From JACMLD01 sp038229695 (GTDB lineage Bacteria; Bacteroidota; Bacteroidia; Chitinophagales; Chitinophagaceae), in assembly GCA_038229695.1 (NCBI GenBank), contig JBBROE010000004.1:14157-78156 (forward strand): 64,000 nucleotides of DNA. The letters are read 5' to 3'. A model generated the notes under the pieces. The model was not told where the DNA came from. It made no database searches and saw only the letters and a list, made by a program, of their open reading frames with translations. Positions 26,603 to 36,540 of the stretch are shown one piece after another. Positions within the stretch are counted from its first letter, which is position 1. Each line of letters begins with the position of its first letter. The translations under genes were made by a program, and so were the position numbers.

Positions 26603-29600
26603 TTAAAAGTTAACATTCACCCCAACCAGGTACTGTGCAGTGTGGGGATAGTTACCGTAATCGATACCAAACGAGTTGGAAGCGCCATTGATAGACTGGC
26701 TCTGGTTATTCGGGTCAGAGCTTTGTAATTCAGGATCCAGACCGGAATACTTTGTAATCGTAAACAGGTTGATGGCCTGCACGTAAATGCGGAATTTATC
26801 GATCCCAAACCGGCTTAATTTGCTGTTTGGAATGGTATAACCGAGTGACATGAGTTTGTTCCGCAGATAAGAGCCTTTTTCAACATAATAGCTGTTGATG
26901 ACCGTGGTGGTACTAAAGCTGGCGTCATTTTCCAGTTTGGGCACTTTCGCACCGAGGTTGGTGGGCGTCCAGGAATTCAGGGCTGCTTCTTTGCTCAGGC
27001 CGCCTTTAAACAACTGGGGGAAATCGGTGAAAATTTTTGTACCGTTAAAGATGTCGTTACCCTGGGAACCATAAAAGAAGGTAGTGAAATCAAAGCCTTT
27101 GTAACTCACCGTCAGGTTCAACCCATAGGTAAACTTGGGGTTAGGATTGCCAAAATAAGTTCTGTCGCTCGGATCAATTTTACCATCGCCGTTGATGTCG
27201 GCATATTTAAAGCGACCGGCTTGTGCACCATCCTGGGTAGGTGACTTGGCCACATCTGCTGCACTCTGGAAAATTCCAAGCACTTTGTAGCCATAAAATG
27301 CGCCGACCTCGTGGCCAACCTCGTTTCTTACGATATTACCGTTCCTGGAACCGCCAGTGGTGAAATAGCCGGTACCGGGAATAGAAACGATTTTATTATT
27401 GTAAGTAGTAACCAGCCCGGTCACATCAAACTTAAACCCGTTTTTGGTACCGCCATGATAAGTCAGTGATCCGTCGAAGCCTGTGTTCTGCATGTCGCCA
27501 ATATTTACATAGGGGGCACCGGCATCACCTCTCACCAGCACGTCGTACTGCGCAGGGAACAGCAGCCCATTCACCTTCTTTTTATACACTTCAGCGGTCA
27601 GGTCGAATTTATTCTGGAGGAATGTGGCATCCAGGCCGAAGTTGGTAATGATATCACCTTCCCATGTGGTCAGCCGGTTGCCGATACTGCTGGCGAAGAA
27701 ACCAGAGGCAGGCGTAGTGTTGGTGCCGTTGATGTCATAGAATGACCGGCCCACGTTAGAGGCATACAGCGAATATGGGTTGGTTCCAGGCACATTGGAT
27801 GCCGAACCCAGTTTACCCCAGCTGTACCGCAATTTCAAGTCGTTGATGAAGCTGACGTCTTTAAAGAAACTTTCCTGGGAAATTCTCCAGGCAACAGATA
27901 CGGCAGGAAAGTATCCATATTGTTTACCGGTGTAAAACACGGAAGAACCATCCCGGCGAACTGTTCCGGTAACGAGATACCGGTCAGCATAGTTGTACTC
28001 CAGTCTTCCAAACTGGGAATAGATAGCACTCTGGTAGGCGTAGCCAGAATTCTGCTGGCCAATGGGAGAGCCGGTTCCCAGCACCCAGAAATTAGGGTTG
28101 AGCGAGAAATAATTTCCCCGGGTGCCTGACTCACCACGACCGGAATAAGTGATGGCTTCTGTTCCAATAAGGGCTTTCACTGTATGTCTTCCAAAAGTGT
28201 TACTGTAGGTCGCCGTATTGGTCCAGGTCCAGCTGGAGTTGTAAGACGCTCCTTCACTGAAAGAGTTTGAACCCGTATTTCCTTCTGCATTTTCATACCC
28301 TACATAACCAAAGTTGTGGTAATAAGAGTTGTTCACATTCCCACCAAAGCTGCTGCGAACCATGAAGTGTTTCAGCAAATCGACTTCAGCATACACATTA
28401 CCTGTAACAGACCAGGTATTTCCGACGTTGACGCCATTGCGGGAGGCATCAGCAAACGGATTTCGTGCGTTGCCTAAATCCTGTGATTTAGTACCGGCAT
28501 AATTTCCCTTAATGTCATACAACGGAATAATGGAACTTTCACGAAAGGCAAAAGCAATGGGGTTACCCTCATTCTGGTTGCCGACCGTGGGATTTCTCTT
28601 GTAAAACATGTAGGCATTTTCTCCAATCCTGATATGGTCGTGAATGCTCGTTTGGGTATTGATACGGGCAGAATACCTTTTCAGACCGGTATTCAGCAGG
28701 ATACCTTCCTGGTTGAGATAACCGACGGAGAATAAATAACTGCTTTTGTTAATACCACCGCTCATGGTCAGGGTATGACTCTGCAGCGGCGCATTTTTGA
28801 TGATTGCATGGTACCAGTCGGTACCGCCCTTATTGGCTTTAGTAATCTGGTTGGTATTGATGTCGTAGGTAGCCGGGTTCGTCATCGGGTCACCTTCTTT
28901 CGCACCATAAGGCGTTATATAATCGGGCAGCACAGGCGTAGGTCCGCTGCCGTATTGTTTAGTACTGGGGTTGGCGATACCGGAATTTTTCTGCTGTAAC
29001 CAAACCGCGTTGGCTACTTCCTGGGGAGTAGCCAGGTTAAATCCTTTGCCAGCGGTCTGCACGCCATAGTAGGCATCATAATTTACTACTGCCTTACCGG
29101 ACTTTCCTTTCCGGGTGGTGACAATGATTACGCCGTTTGAACCACGTACGCCATAAATAGAGGCCGATGCATCTTTCAGCACCTGGATAGATTCAATATC
29201 ATTCGGGTTCAGGTCGTGCAGGCTACCGGAGATACCGTCGATCAGTACGAGCGGCTGGTTGTTACCGAACGACGTAATACCGCGGATGCGGATATCGCTG
29301 GCGGCACCTGGCTGGCCGGAGGTAATGATGCTAACACCTGAAGCCTGGCCCTGTAACGCCTCTTCACCCGTACCGGCTGGCACCTGCTTGAGGTTGTTTA
29401 CATTCACCACGGAAACCGCACCTGTAATGTCCTTTTTGCGTTGCGTTGAATAACCGGTCACCACAATTTCATCCAGCCCTTTCAGGTTGGCTGCGAGTGT
29501 CACGGATACATTTTGCCTTCCTGAGGTCGATACATCCTGGGGATCAAAACCAATCGCGCTGATCGTCAAAGTAGATTTTCCCGGAGGAAGGGTTATTTTA

Positions 29601-29797
29601 AACGTACCGTCTGCGTCGGTTGACGTACCGGTCTTTGTACCCTTCACAGTGACTGTCGCACTGGGAAGCGGCTGGTTGTCCTTGCTACCAGTAACTTTAC
29701 CGGTTACAACAGTTTGCGCATGAGCAAAAAAAGTGGAGCATACCAGCATTAGAGCAAAGAGCATACCCCTGCCGGGTGAGTAGAGCTTGTTTGGCAT
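26603..29797 (-). CDS. SusC/RagA family TonB-linked outer-membrane transporter
   Basis: A ~1064-residue TonB-dependent transporter. ATG at 29797 gives a proper signal peptide (cleavage after FFAHAQ). This is followed by a carboxypeptidase-regulatory-like domain (VVTGKVTGSKDNQPLPSATV) and the conserved SusC linker LDEIVVTGYSTQRKKDITGA. The plug domain carries PLVLIDGISG and IESIQVLKDASASIYGVRG, and is followed by a 22-strand barrel ending VGVNVNF. It imports oligomers captured by the adjacent SusD using TonB/ExbBD energy. There is no sign of an N-terminal STN domain, so control by a FecI/FecR-type sigma factor is not indicated. Confidence 0.96.
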   Translation of the reverse strand: MPNKLYSPGRGMLFALMLVCSTFFAHAQTVVTGKVTGSKDNQPLPSATVTVKGTKTGTSTDADGTFKITLPPGKSTLTISAIGFDPQDVSTSGRQNVSVTLAANLKGLDEIVVTGYSTQRKKDITGAVSVVNVNNLKQVPAGTGEEALQGQASGVSIITSGQPGAASDIRIRGITSFGNNQPLVLIDGISGSLHDLNPNDIESIQVLKDASASIYGVRGSNGVIIVTTRKGKSGKAVVNYDAYYGVQTAGKGFNLATPQEVANAVWLQQKNSGIANPSTKQYGSGPTPVLPDYITPYGAKEGDPMTNPATYDINTNQITKANKGGTDWYHAIIKNAPLQSHTLTMSGGINKSSYLFSVGYLNQEGILLNTGLKRYSARINTQTSIHDHIRIGENAYMFYKRNPTVGNQNEGNPIAFAFRESSIIPLYDIKGNYAGTKSQDLGNARNPFADASRNGVNVGNTWSVTGNVYAEVDLLKHFMVRSSFGGNVNNSYYHNFGYVGYENAEGNTGSNSFSEGASYNSSWTWTNTATYSNTFGRHTVKALIGTEAITYSGRGESGTRGNYFSLNPNFWVLGTGSPIGQQNSGYAYQSAIYSQFGRLEYNYADRYLVTGTVRRDGSSVFYTGKQYGYFPAVSVAWRISQESFFKDVSFINDLKLRYSWGKLGSASNVPGTNPYSLYASNVGRSFYDINGTNTTPASGFFASSIGNRLTTWEGDIITNFGLDATFLQNKFDLTAEVYKKKVNGLLFPAQYDVLVRGDAGAPYVNIGDMQNTGFDGSLTYHGGTKNGFKFDVTGLVTTYNNKIVSIPGTGYFTTGGSRNGNIVRNEVGHEVGAFYGYKVLGIFQSAADVAKSPTQDGAQAGRFKYADINGDGKIDPSDRTYFGNPNPKFTYGLNLTVSYKGFDFTTFFYGSQGNDIFNGTKIFTDFPQLFKGGLSKEAALNSWTPTNLGAKVPKLENDASFSTTTVINSYYVEKGSYLRNKLMSLGYTIPNSKLSRFGIDKFRIYVQAINLFTITKYSGLDPELQSSDPNNQSQSINGASNSFGIDYGNYPHTAQYLVGVNVNF

Positions 29798-29829
29798 AAG
29801 CAAAAGTTAGTTAAGAATTAAAATTTAGT

Positions 29830-29860
29830 TAAATGTAGATGAATTATGATGAACGGACAA
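29830..29860 (-). promoter_or_regulatory. Candidate promoter of the SusC-led locus
   Basis: On the minus strand TTG (29860-29858) is followed after 20 bp by TACATTTA (29837-29830), one base from the TAnnTTTG -7 consensus of Bacteroidota sigma-ABfr promoters. The element lies about 33 bp upstream of the chosen start at 29797, in a very A/T-rich stretch. Transcription start is not proven. Confidence 0.4.
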
Positions 29861-30071
29861 TGAAATTTAAAATTTTTTTTTGTTAAGGTGAAAAAGTTAA
29901 ATTTCCGTTGAAGATTTGCTTCACTCCACCATATTTAGTATTCACAGATTGGAAGTTGTCAAAAAAACGGTATTATTCGGAAATTTTCCTAAGTAATCAG
30001 CTTTTCGGGATCCAGCCCTCTTTTGGCAGTACCGACGCATTATGTGATAAACGGCAGCCCTCGATAGTCCC

Positions 30072-32003
30072 TTACCGCAGGAGCACTACCGTACCCTTCT
30101 TGCTGATGACGGTGCCCGGTCCCGCCTGCAGTTCCAGCTCATAGATATACATCCCCGCAGGCTGCATCTGGCCCCGGTAGGTGCCGTCCCAGCCCGCGCC
30201 GGAACCGCTTGCTGAGAAAATCCGTTGCCCCCAGCGATTGTAAATCCAAAGGTGGAGGAGCTTGTAATTGTCCGGCAACAATACCCTGAATACATCATTC
30301 CTGAAATCACCGTTCGGGGAAAATGCATTGGGGATGCCAAAAATATTATACACTTTCACATTTACCACATCGCTAACCGATCCGCAGCCGACGGTAGAGT
30401 TCACCTGGAGCGTGTAGGTTTCACTGACGGGCGGGTAGGCATGGGGAGTAACCGACTGGCCATTATCGAGGTAGTCTGCCGGCGTCCAGTTATACGTAAC
30501 CGCCGTGCCCGAAACCATCCCGTGCAGCACCGCGGTGTCTCCTTTAATGATCGTTTTATCGGGTCCGGCCACGGCAACGGGCTTTTTGTAAATATCAAGC
30601 TGCAGGTAGGCCGAATCCTGGCAGCCATACTGGTTGGTGACCACTACTTTGTAACGCGTAGAATCATGAGGTAACGCTACCGGGTTGCCGGATGTGTTGT
30701 CTGACAAACCGGTGGATGGACTCCATGCATACGTTACCTGCCCAACGGCGCTGGCTGACAACTGTACGGGCTGCCCCTCGCAGGCCGGGTCTGGCGACGG
30801 AACCGTGACGGTGGTACCGGGAAATGCTTTTAAAAAAAACGTGTCGGTCAACTGGCAGTTATAATAGAATACCTGCTTCAACTGGTACAAACCGGTATCG
30901 CTTACCTGCACGGAAGAGATGCCGGAATGGACGAGGATAGAATTGTAATTGTTCGGTCCCGTCCACTGCACCTGTAAGGCAAACGGGTCGGCATCCGGGA
31001 AAAAGAACGACTTGCCCAAACACCCTTTGACCACCTGGGCCGGCACGCGGTCGGGCACAGGATGAATACTGGTAAAAATAACATTGGAGGAAATTCTGCA
31101 ATACAAAGAAGTAATATTAGCCCGTTCGGCTATGCTTACCCGGTAGGAGATGGCTCCGGTTCCCCGGTGAGGAACGGCATAGCTGTCTGCCGTCGCGCCG
31201 AGAATGTCTACCCAGGTTCTGCCGGTATCTGTACTGCTTTGCCACTGCAGCACCGGGTCAGTAAACCCGGTCGTATAACTGGCCTGCATCAGGAAAGGAT
31301 TGGTATAATCAGCACAAACTTCCGCCGGCCCGGAGGTACCGTCGATGACAGCTGTAATGGACGGCCCGCAGGGACGAAGGGTGATATCATCCAGCGCAAA
31401 CGCGCTTCCGCAGCCAAACGGGGGATTGATATAAAGGGTGATCACCAGCGTATTTACGCCGGTGGGCGTCTGCAGCAATAAGGGGTAGAAATTCCATTTT
31501 TTATCATCTGCCACAGGCAGCTTGCCGGTGCTGTCCTCTGCCAATACAGTACCTGACAACGTACTTACTTTATAATGAATATTTGGCAGCACTGGCGATC
31601 CCCCGCAGGCCATCTTGGTCATCACCGACGTGATCCAAACGCCGAACTGGTAGACTGTACTGCCACAGAGATTTTTTGCGGTATCAGTATACACGATCCC
31701 CGGCTCGCTTTCGGCATTGACCAGCATATAATTGCCGTTGTGATCACCCGTGTGATCCCCGACCAGTTGCACCCAGGTTCGGTTACCGCATCCAAAAAGA
31801 AAATTACTCAGGGTGTAGGAGTCTTTCGGCGGACAGCCATTGACGTTGGGGAAATGGGTTTTATACGAGGGCAGCACCGCACGCCCCTCGCCAAACGTTT
31901 CATTGATCACGGGGTCGCCAAGACTGCCGGTGCATTGCTGGGCGGCCATCCGGCCGCTCCACAACAGGAAAGACATCAAGGCAATTAACAACCGGCTGTG
32001 CAT
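30072..32003 (-). CDS. Secreted multi-domain protein with CHU_C type-B sorting domain
   Basis: A 643-residue protein with a signal peptide (cleaved after RMAAQ), an N-terminal beta-rich jelly-roll-like region (residues ~25-215) and Ig/PKD-like repeats (for example QLSASAVGQVTYAWSPSTGLSD and VAGPDKTIIKGDTAVLHG). A C-terminal gliding-motility-associated domain of about 85 residues follows: IPNAFSPNGDFRNDVFRV, IYNRWGQRIF, GWDGTYRGQ, PAGMYIYELEL. This last domain marks secretion through the type IX system and attachment or release at the surface. No catalytic motif is seen; adhesion is the likely role. It is separated from the SusC-led locus by about 270 bp and is probably transcribed independently. 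Confidence 0.9.
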   Translation of the reverse strand: MHSRLLIALMSFLLWSGRMAAQQCTGSLGDPVINETFGEGRAVLPSYKTHFPNVNGCPPKDSYTLSNFLFGCGNRTWVQLVGDHTGDHNGNYMLVNAESEPGIVYTDTAKNLCGSTVYQFGVWITSVMTKMACGGSPVLPNIHYKVSTLSGTVLAEDSTGKLPVADDKKWNFYPLLLQTPTGVNTLVITLYINPPFGCGSAFALDDITLRPCGPSITAVIDGTSGPAEVCADYTNPFLMQASYTTGFTDPVLQWQSSTDTGRTWVDILGATADSYAVPHRGTGAISYRVSIAERANITSLYCRISSNVIFTSIHPVPDRVPAQVVKGCLGKSFFFPDADPFALQVQWTGPNNYNSILVHSGISSVQVSDTGLYQLKQVFYYNCQLTDTFFLKAFPGTTVTVPSPDPACEGQPVQLSASAVGQVTYAWSPSTGLSDNTSGNPVALPHDSTRYKVVVTNQYGCQDSAYLQLDIYKKPVAVAGPDKTIIKGDTAVLHGMVSGTAVTYNWTPADYLDNGQSVTPHAYPPVSETYTLQVNSTVGCGSVSDVVNVKVYNIFGIPNAFSPNGDFRNDVFRVLLPDNYKLLHLWIYNRWGQRIFSASGSGAGWDGTYRGQMQPAGMYIYELELQAGPGTVISKKGTVVLLR

Positions 32004-32617
32004 GCAGCAATTCAGTTTTACGAATTAGGGAAAGGACAAACATCCAATGAAACCGGGGCAGCTACTAACTTCATCCTCGTCACGGCTGCCTACGTGGTCC
32101 CGGCACAGAACGACAGTAAATCATCCCGGCTATGAATAGCCATACGGCCAGGACTACCCGACCGGTTTGCAAATTAACTGATTTATTTAATTCGTCCTGC
32201 TCCTTGTTCGATGGCTATCACGGTTACACCTGCATCATTCCATGCCCCGCGCTTATCCTTACGATACAGGTAAGCAGTTATGGAACCGGCTAAAGCACTT
32301 TTGAAATTCAACGAAGCGCCGGCTGCCCGGGACCTGGCGCCTGGGCGCTACACGCTTTACGGCCTGCATATCCCGGAGGCACTACCGCTACCGGGTAGCC
32401 CTGGTTGCCGGCAACCGCTGTCTACGCCCATTAACGGAAACATAGGGGATAATTTTGTACCTTTTGACCCTTATTACCTTTACCGGATACCTTTCCCCTC
32501 AGAAAACAAAACCTGGCCCGGACCCGGTATTGCCCCAACACCGGTTGATGCATACGCCACGTCCCGCCGCACCCGGCATATCCTGTCAAAACCAGAACCA
32601 TCACACCGCAACTGTCT
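32004..32617. other. Long leader/intergenic region before the protease locus
   Basis: A 614-bp gap between divergent genes. The plus strand is open from 32280 to 32621, but that frame has no family resemblance and runs into the peptidase start, so I do not call it. A TAnnTTTG match is listed separately. No RNA gene or repeat was recognised. Confidence 0.4.
32450..32457 (+). promoter_or_regulatory. Candidate -7 element for the protease locus
   Basis: TAATTTTG matches TAnnTTTG exactly, about 160 bp upstream of the papain-like peptidase start. No good -33 TTTG is visible at 19-21 bp spacing, so the element is tentative. Confidence 0.3.
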
Positions 32618-34072
32618 ATGAATGCTTTTCGCTATACGCCCGCCTGTCTGCTGTTGTGTTGCCTGCTCGGCCGGTACCCGGCGGTGACGGCGCAGAAAAT
32701 TTATTTTACCGGTGACAACACGGACCAGGCTGCATTTGATAAAATTCCCAGGTCGGCCACCCGCGCCACCCGTGACATCGCGGATCTTCCGGACAGCGCC
32801 TCAATAAAATTGTTCGCGCCGGTACCCCGTAACCAGGGTAACCTCGGTACCTGTGTTGCCTGGAGCACAGGCTATGCGGCACGGACCATCAGCTATTGTA
32901 TCCAGCACCAGGTTACCAACCCGGCTCAAATCAATGCCCTCAGTTTTTCTCCCACTTACCTCTACTCTTATGTAAAGACGCCCGGAGACCAGGACTGCAC
33001 CGGCGGATCAAAAATAGAAGACGCCCTCAAAATCCTCGGCAGTAAAGGCGATGTGCCGATGACCACCGGCCCTCCTGCCTGCACGGGCACCATCGACAGT
33101 GCCACCGACCAGAAAGCCAGGGATTACAGTATCAAAACTTACGTGTCCCTAACGAATATATTTAAACGCATTACAAACAACGAAGTGCTGGCCATCAAAA
33201 AGGAGATCGCGGAGAAAAAACCCGTCATCTTCAGCCTGGTTTGTTATAAGAGTTTGTTCAATACCGGGCAGGACGGCAGGTGGACCCCAGTGCCCGATGA
33301 TTCCGTAGTCGGTAACCATGCCGTATGCATCGTGGGATACAACGACAATAAATTCGGCGGCGCTTTTGAAGTAATGAACAGCTGGGGAACGGACTGGGGC
33401 AACCACGGCTTCTTCTGGATCACCTATCCGCAGATCATGCAGAACGGTAGCTACGCACTGGAACTGATGGATCGCGAAGTTGCCCAGCGCGGACTCGATG
33501 GCAGCAGCTTTCAGCCGGAAATAAAAGGCACCCTCGATTTTGTGACAACGGACCAGGAGGGCAGGGACCTCAGCCTGATGCCGCTTTCCTCTTTTCCGGT
33601 AGCCGGCCAGGAAAAAAAAATTTATGGTTACCGGCTTACTAGTGCTTACCCGTCCGGCCAGGCATTTAAAATAAAGTTTACCACCAACGCGCCGGCTTTT
33701 GTATACCTTTTTTCTGTCGATGAAAATAAAACGGTATCCCCGCTGTTCCCGTATGCCGGTAATATCAGTCCGGCCGTTAATTCTACCGCGGCAACCATTT
33801 ACCTGCCGTCGGAAAGCAAACACTACAGCTTGAACGCAGACGCCCGGAAAGAAGCCATCGCTGTTATTTACAGTAAATCGCCCGTCGATATCAGCCGGCT
33901 TAAGTCGGGCATAGCCAGCGGGCCTGATATGGGCGCCGCGCTAAGCAGTCTTTTTTCCAGGCAACTGATCTCCTTGTCCAGGATCCGTTATGGAACTGAC
34001 CGGATCAGTTTCCAGGCAGACGCGGGGGATAATGAAATGATTTGTTTTTTAATTAACCTCGATCACCAATAA
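32618..34072 (+). CDS. Secreted papain-like (C1 family) cysteine peptidase
   Basis: A 484-residue protein with a signal peptide (cleaved near VTAQ26). The C1A catalytic triad is visible: Cys79 in NQGNLGTCVAWSTGYA, His234 in VGNHAVCIVGY, and Asn254 in MNSWGTDWGNHGFFWI. The oxyanion Gln is in the same Cys loop (NQG). The region before Cys79 is only ~50 residues, much shorter than a papain propeptide, so no classical inhibitory prodomain is present. A C-terminal beta domain from about 300 to 484 resembles DUF4384-type modules found in proteins with cysteine peptidases. It lies 10 bp upstream of the TPR-caspase gene, so the two are almost surely co-transcribed. Confidence 0.9.
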   Translation: MNAFRYTPACLLLCCLLGRYPAVTAQKIYFTGDNTDQAAFDKIPRSATRATRDIADLPDSASIKLFAPVPRNQGNLGTCVAWSTGYAARTISYCIQHQVTNPAQINALSFSPTYLYSYVKTPGDQDCTGGSKIEDALKILGSKGDVPMTTGPPACTGTIDSATDQKARDYSIKTYVSLTNIFKRITNNEVLAIKKEIAEKKPVIFSLVCYKSLFNTGQDGRWTPVPDDSVVGNHAVCIVGYNDNKFGGAFEVMNSWGTDWGNHGFFWITYPQIMQNGSYALELMDREVAQRGLDGSSFQPEIKGTLDFVTTDQEGRDLSLMPLSSFPVAGQEKKIYGYRLTSAYPSGQAFKIKFTTNAPAFVYLFSVDENKTVSPLFPYAGNISPAVNSTAATIYLPSESKHYSLNADARKEAIAVIYSKSPVDISRLKSGIASGPDMGAALSSLFSRQLISLSRIRYGTDRISFQADAGDNEMICFLINLDHQ

Positions 34073-34082
34073 CCATATTACC

Positions 34083-36479
34083 ATGAAATATTTTCCCAGG
34101 TTAAAAGCATTGATTACCGCCGTACTGTTCCTGCTCCTGTTTCTCGGTGCAGCTGGCCAGTCAGGTGTAGACCTTTACAACGCTGCCCTTAAATATTACA
34201 ACAACCGGCAATATCCGCAGGCGATCGATGCGTTCACCGTGGCCCTCAAAGCTGACCCCGGTATGGCAAATGCGTACCACCTCAGGGGCTTTTGCTACCA
34301 GTTCACGGGCAACCTCGATGCAGCAGTAATGGATTATCAGTCGGCGCTGCGCCTGGCGCCCAACAATGCCGGTATGTACCAGGGGTTGGGGTTTACTTAT
34401 TTCCGTAAGAAAGCATACGACTCCGCCATGGCCTGTTACAACCGCTCCCTGTCCATTAATCAGAACATGCCTTATACCTACATCTACCGGGCACAACTGT
34501 ACCAGGCGCTCGACAAACCTGAGCTTGCGTTGAAAGACTATGACGCGGCAATTGCTGCCAGTACTAATTCGCCGGCAGGATATGTTAACCGCGGGAATTA
34601 TTATTACGGAAGAAAAATGTATGCTACCGCCCTGAAAGATTACAACCAGGCCGTTGCGCTGGATCCGAACAGTGACGTGAACCTGAATAACCGCGGCAAT
34701 TGCTACAACCTGTTAAACCGAACCGATTCAGCCTTCACGGATTTTAACAAATCACTGGGCCTGAAAGCGGACAATGCCCCGGCCTACCGCGGACGGGGTG
34801 CCTGCTACAGAAAGAAAAATCAGTTTGACCTCGCCATGGCAGACTACAATGCAGCGCTGAAACTCGACCCCCGCAGCATGTACACATACAATGACCGGGG
34901 ATTGCTGGAGGTGAACATGGGATTATATCAACAGGCAGTGGACGATTATAGGAAAGCGATTGCTATCGACAGTGGTAAAAAAAGCTCCTACGCGATCATC
35001 AACATCATCGAACCGCTGACCCGTCTCCGCCAGTTTTCTGAAGCAGCAGGTTATTATACCGATTACCAGAACAATTACAGTAAAGGTTATATCGAAAGTC
35101 CGTCCTGGGCTTTTTACAAAAAATATATGGAAGCCGTTACGCAAAATCTTGCCAGGTCAGATTTCGCCGGGGCTTTGCCTGTTATCAAAAATGCGGAACA
35201 ACTCTATAACACCAAAAGCGGCATCGACCAGGGAGACGACTTTCAGAAACGAAATTACTCCTCCATCCTGGCCCTTGAAGGATTTGTTCAGCAACAACTC
35301 AACAATACAGAAGTCGCCCGCCAGGTGTACGACGAAGCGATACTGCTAAACAAGAACCAGCCCGATGTGCTGGCGTCCATTCAAAAGATTAATGAAAAGA
35401 AACTGCTTGCCGTTGCGCAGGACAATAGCAACCCGGTTATCAAAATCCTGGAACCGGGCGCAAAAAGCCGCTCCATATCCGTGGAAGATGATAAGGTGGC
35501 CAGCATGCGCCAGTCCATTCGCGGGCAGGCCATCGATCCCAGCGGCATCAAGAGCCTGAAACTGAACAACAGCCCGCTGAAAGTGGAAGAAAATGGCTAT
35601 TTCGATACCACGGTGGTACTTAAACCGGGGGTCAATATATTTACCTTACTGGCCACCGACAACAATGCCAACTCGGTGTCAGAAACCATTCAACTGACTA
35701 CCGGTGCCGACAAACCGGGAAATGCTGCTGTGACAACCGTGGACAATAAACCACCGGTGGATTATAACCCCGTCTATCATGCCATACTCATCGCGGAAAG
35801 TGATTATGCCGACACCAAACACATTCCCTCGCTGACCGGGCCGCTGACTGATATGCAAAAAATATTTACGGTGCTGACCGGCAATTATTATTTCCAGCCG
35901 GAAAATGTGGATACGCTGGTCAACGCCAAAAAGATCACGATCCTCGAAACGATTGTAAAGCGCGCGAACGAGATGGGAGAAAATGATAACCTTTTCATCT
36001 TCTATGCCGGCCATGGTGAGATGATTACGCACCCGGATAATTCGGAAGAAGGCTTCCTGCTGCCGCAGGATGCAGAACGGGGTGCCCTCAGCACCTATAT
36101 CAGCAGTGACGACCTGGTCCGGACCATCCGCTATTCCAAGGCAAAGCACATCCTTTTTGTGGCAGACGCCTGTTTTGCCGGATCACTGTTCCGTGATTTA
36201 CCCGCTGAAGCACCGGCTACCGTGGCCGAAGCGTACAAGGACAAAAGCCGGCGGCTCCTGGCAAGCGGTAACCGCACCAGGGTGCCCGACCAGAGTGAAT
36301 TCATCGAAGACCTGCGGCTGGCGCTACAGGAAAACCGTGAAGGATATATTACGGCCGAACAGCTGATCGACCGTTTCAAAGGCGACTATAGCAAATCGAC
36401 CCACCTGCAACTGCAATACAACCCGATCAAAAACGTAGATGACCTTGGCGGCCAGTTTGTATTCAAAAGGAAAAAATAA
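34083..36479 (+). CDS. Secreted TPR-Ig-like-caspase (orthocaspase) protein
   Basis: A 798-residue protein with a signal peptide (cleavage near LGAAGQ). Seven to eight TPR units cover about residues 28-300 (for example YPQAIDAFTVALKADPG and YATALKDYNQAVALDP), with a further helical stretch to ~440. A beta Ig-like domain sits at about 450-540 (VIKILEPGAKSR through VNIFTLLATDNNANSVSETI). A C14 caspase p20-type domain occupies 562-700, with His644 in YAGHGEM and Cys697 in ADACFAG. Both catalytic residues are intact. The combination suggests an envelope protease whose TPR array recruits or is gated by partner proteins. It follows the papain-like peptidase by 10 bp. Substrate and activation trigger are unknown. 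Confidence 0.9.
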   Translation: MKYFPRLKALITAVLFLLLFLGAAGQSGVDLYNAALKYYNNRQYPQAIDAFTVALKADPGMANAYHLRGFCYQFTGNLDAAVMDYQSALRLAPNNAGMYQGLGFTYFRKKAYDSAMACYNRSLSINQNMPYTYIYRAQLYQALDKPELALKDYDAAIAASTNSPAGYVNRGNYYYGRKMYATALKDYNQAVALDPNSDVNLNNRGNCYNLLNRTDSAFTDFNKSLGLKADNAPAYRGRGACYRKKNQFDLAMADYNAALKLDPRSMYTYNDRGLLEVNMGLYQQAVDDYRKAIAIDSGKKSSYAIINIIEPLTRLRQFSEAAGYYTDYQNNYSKGYIESPSWAFYKKYMEAVTQNLARSDFAGALPVIKNAEQLYNTKSGIDQGDDFQKRNYSSILALEGFVQQQLNNTEVARQVYDEAILLNKNQPDVLASIQKINEKKLLAVAQDNSNPVIKILEPGAKSRSISVEDDKVASMRQSIRGQAIDPSGIKSLKLNNSPLKVEENGYFDTTVVLKPGVNIFTLLATDNNANSVSETIQLTTGADKPGNAAVTTVDNKPPVDYNPVYHAILIAESDYADTKHIPSLTGPLTDMQKIFTVLTGNYYFQPENVDTLVNAKKITILETIVKRANEMGENDNLFIFYAGHGEMITHPDNSEEGFLLPQDAERGALSTYISSDDLVRTIRYSKAKHILFVADACFAGSLFRDLPAEAPATVAEAYKDKSRRLLASGNRTRVPDQSEFIEDLRLALQENREGYITAEQLIDRFKGDYSKSTHLQLQYNPIKNVDDLGGQFVFKRKK

Positions 36480-36540
36480 CTGTGCGACTTGTACCGGGAA
36501 CACGCCACGACCAGCGTATAACAGCCAGGAACTACCGGTT

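Noticed and set aside
29871..29884. Poly-T/A run upstream of SusC as a terminator for the CHU_C gene
   Set aside because: No hairpin precedes it; the stretch is better seen as the A/T-rich upstream promoter region.
32280..32621. Open frame of 113 codons upstream of the papain-like peptidase
   Set aside because: It overlaps the peptidase start, has a proline-rich unfamiliar sequence with no signal peptide or family pattern, and fits a non-coding leader better.
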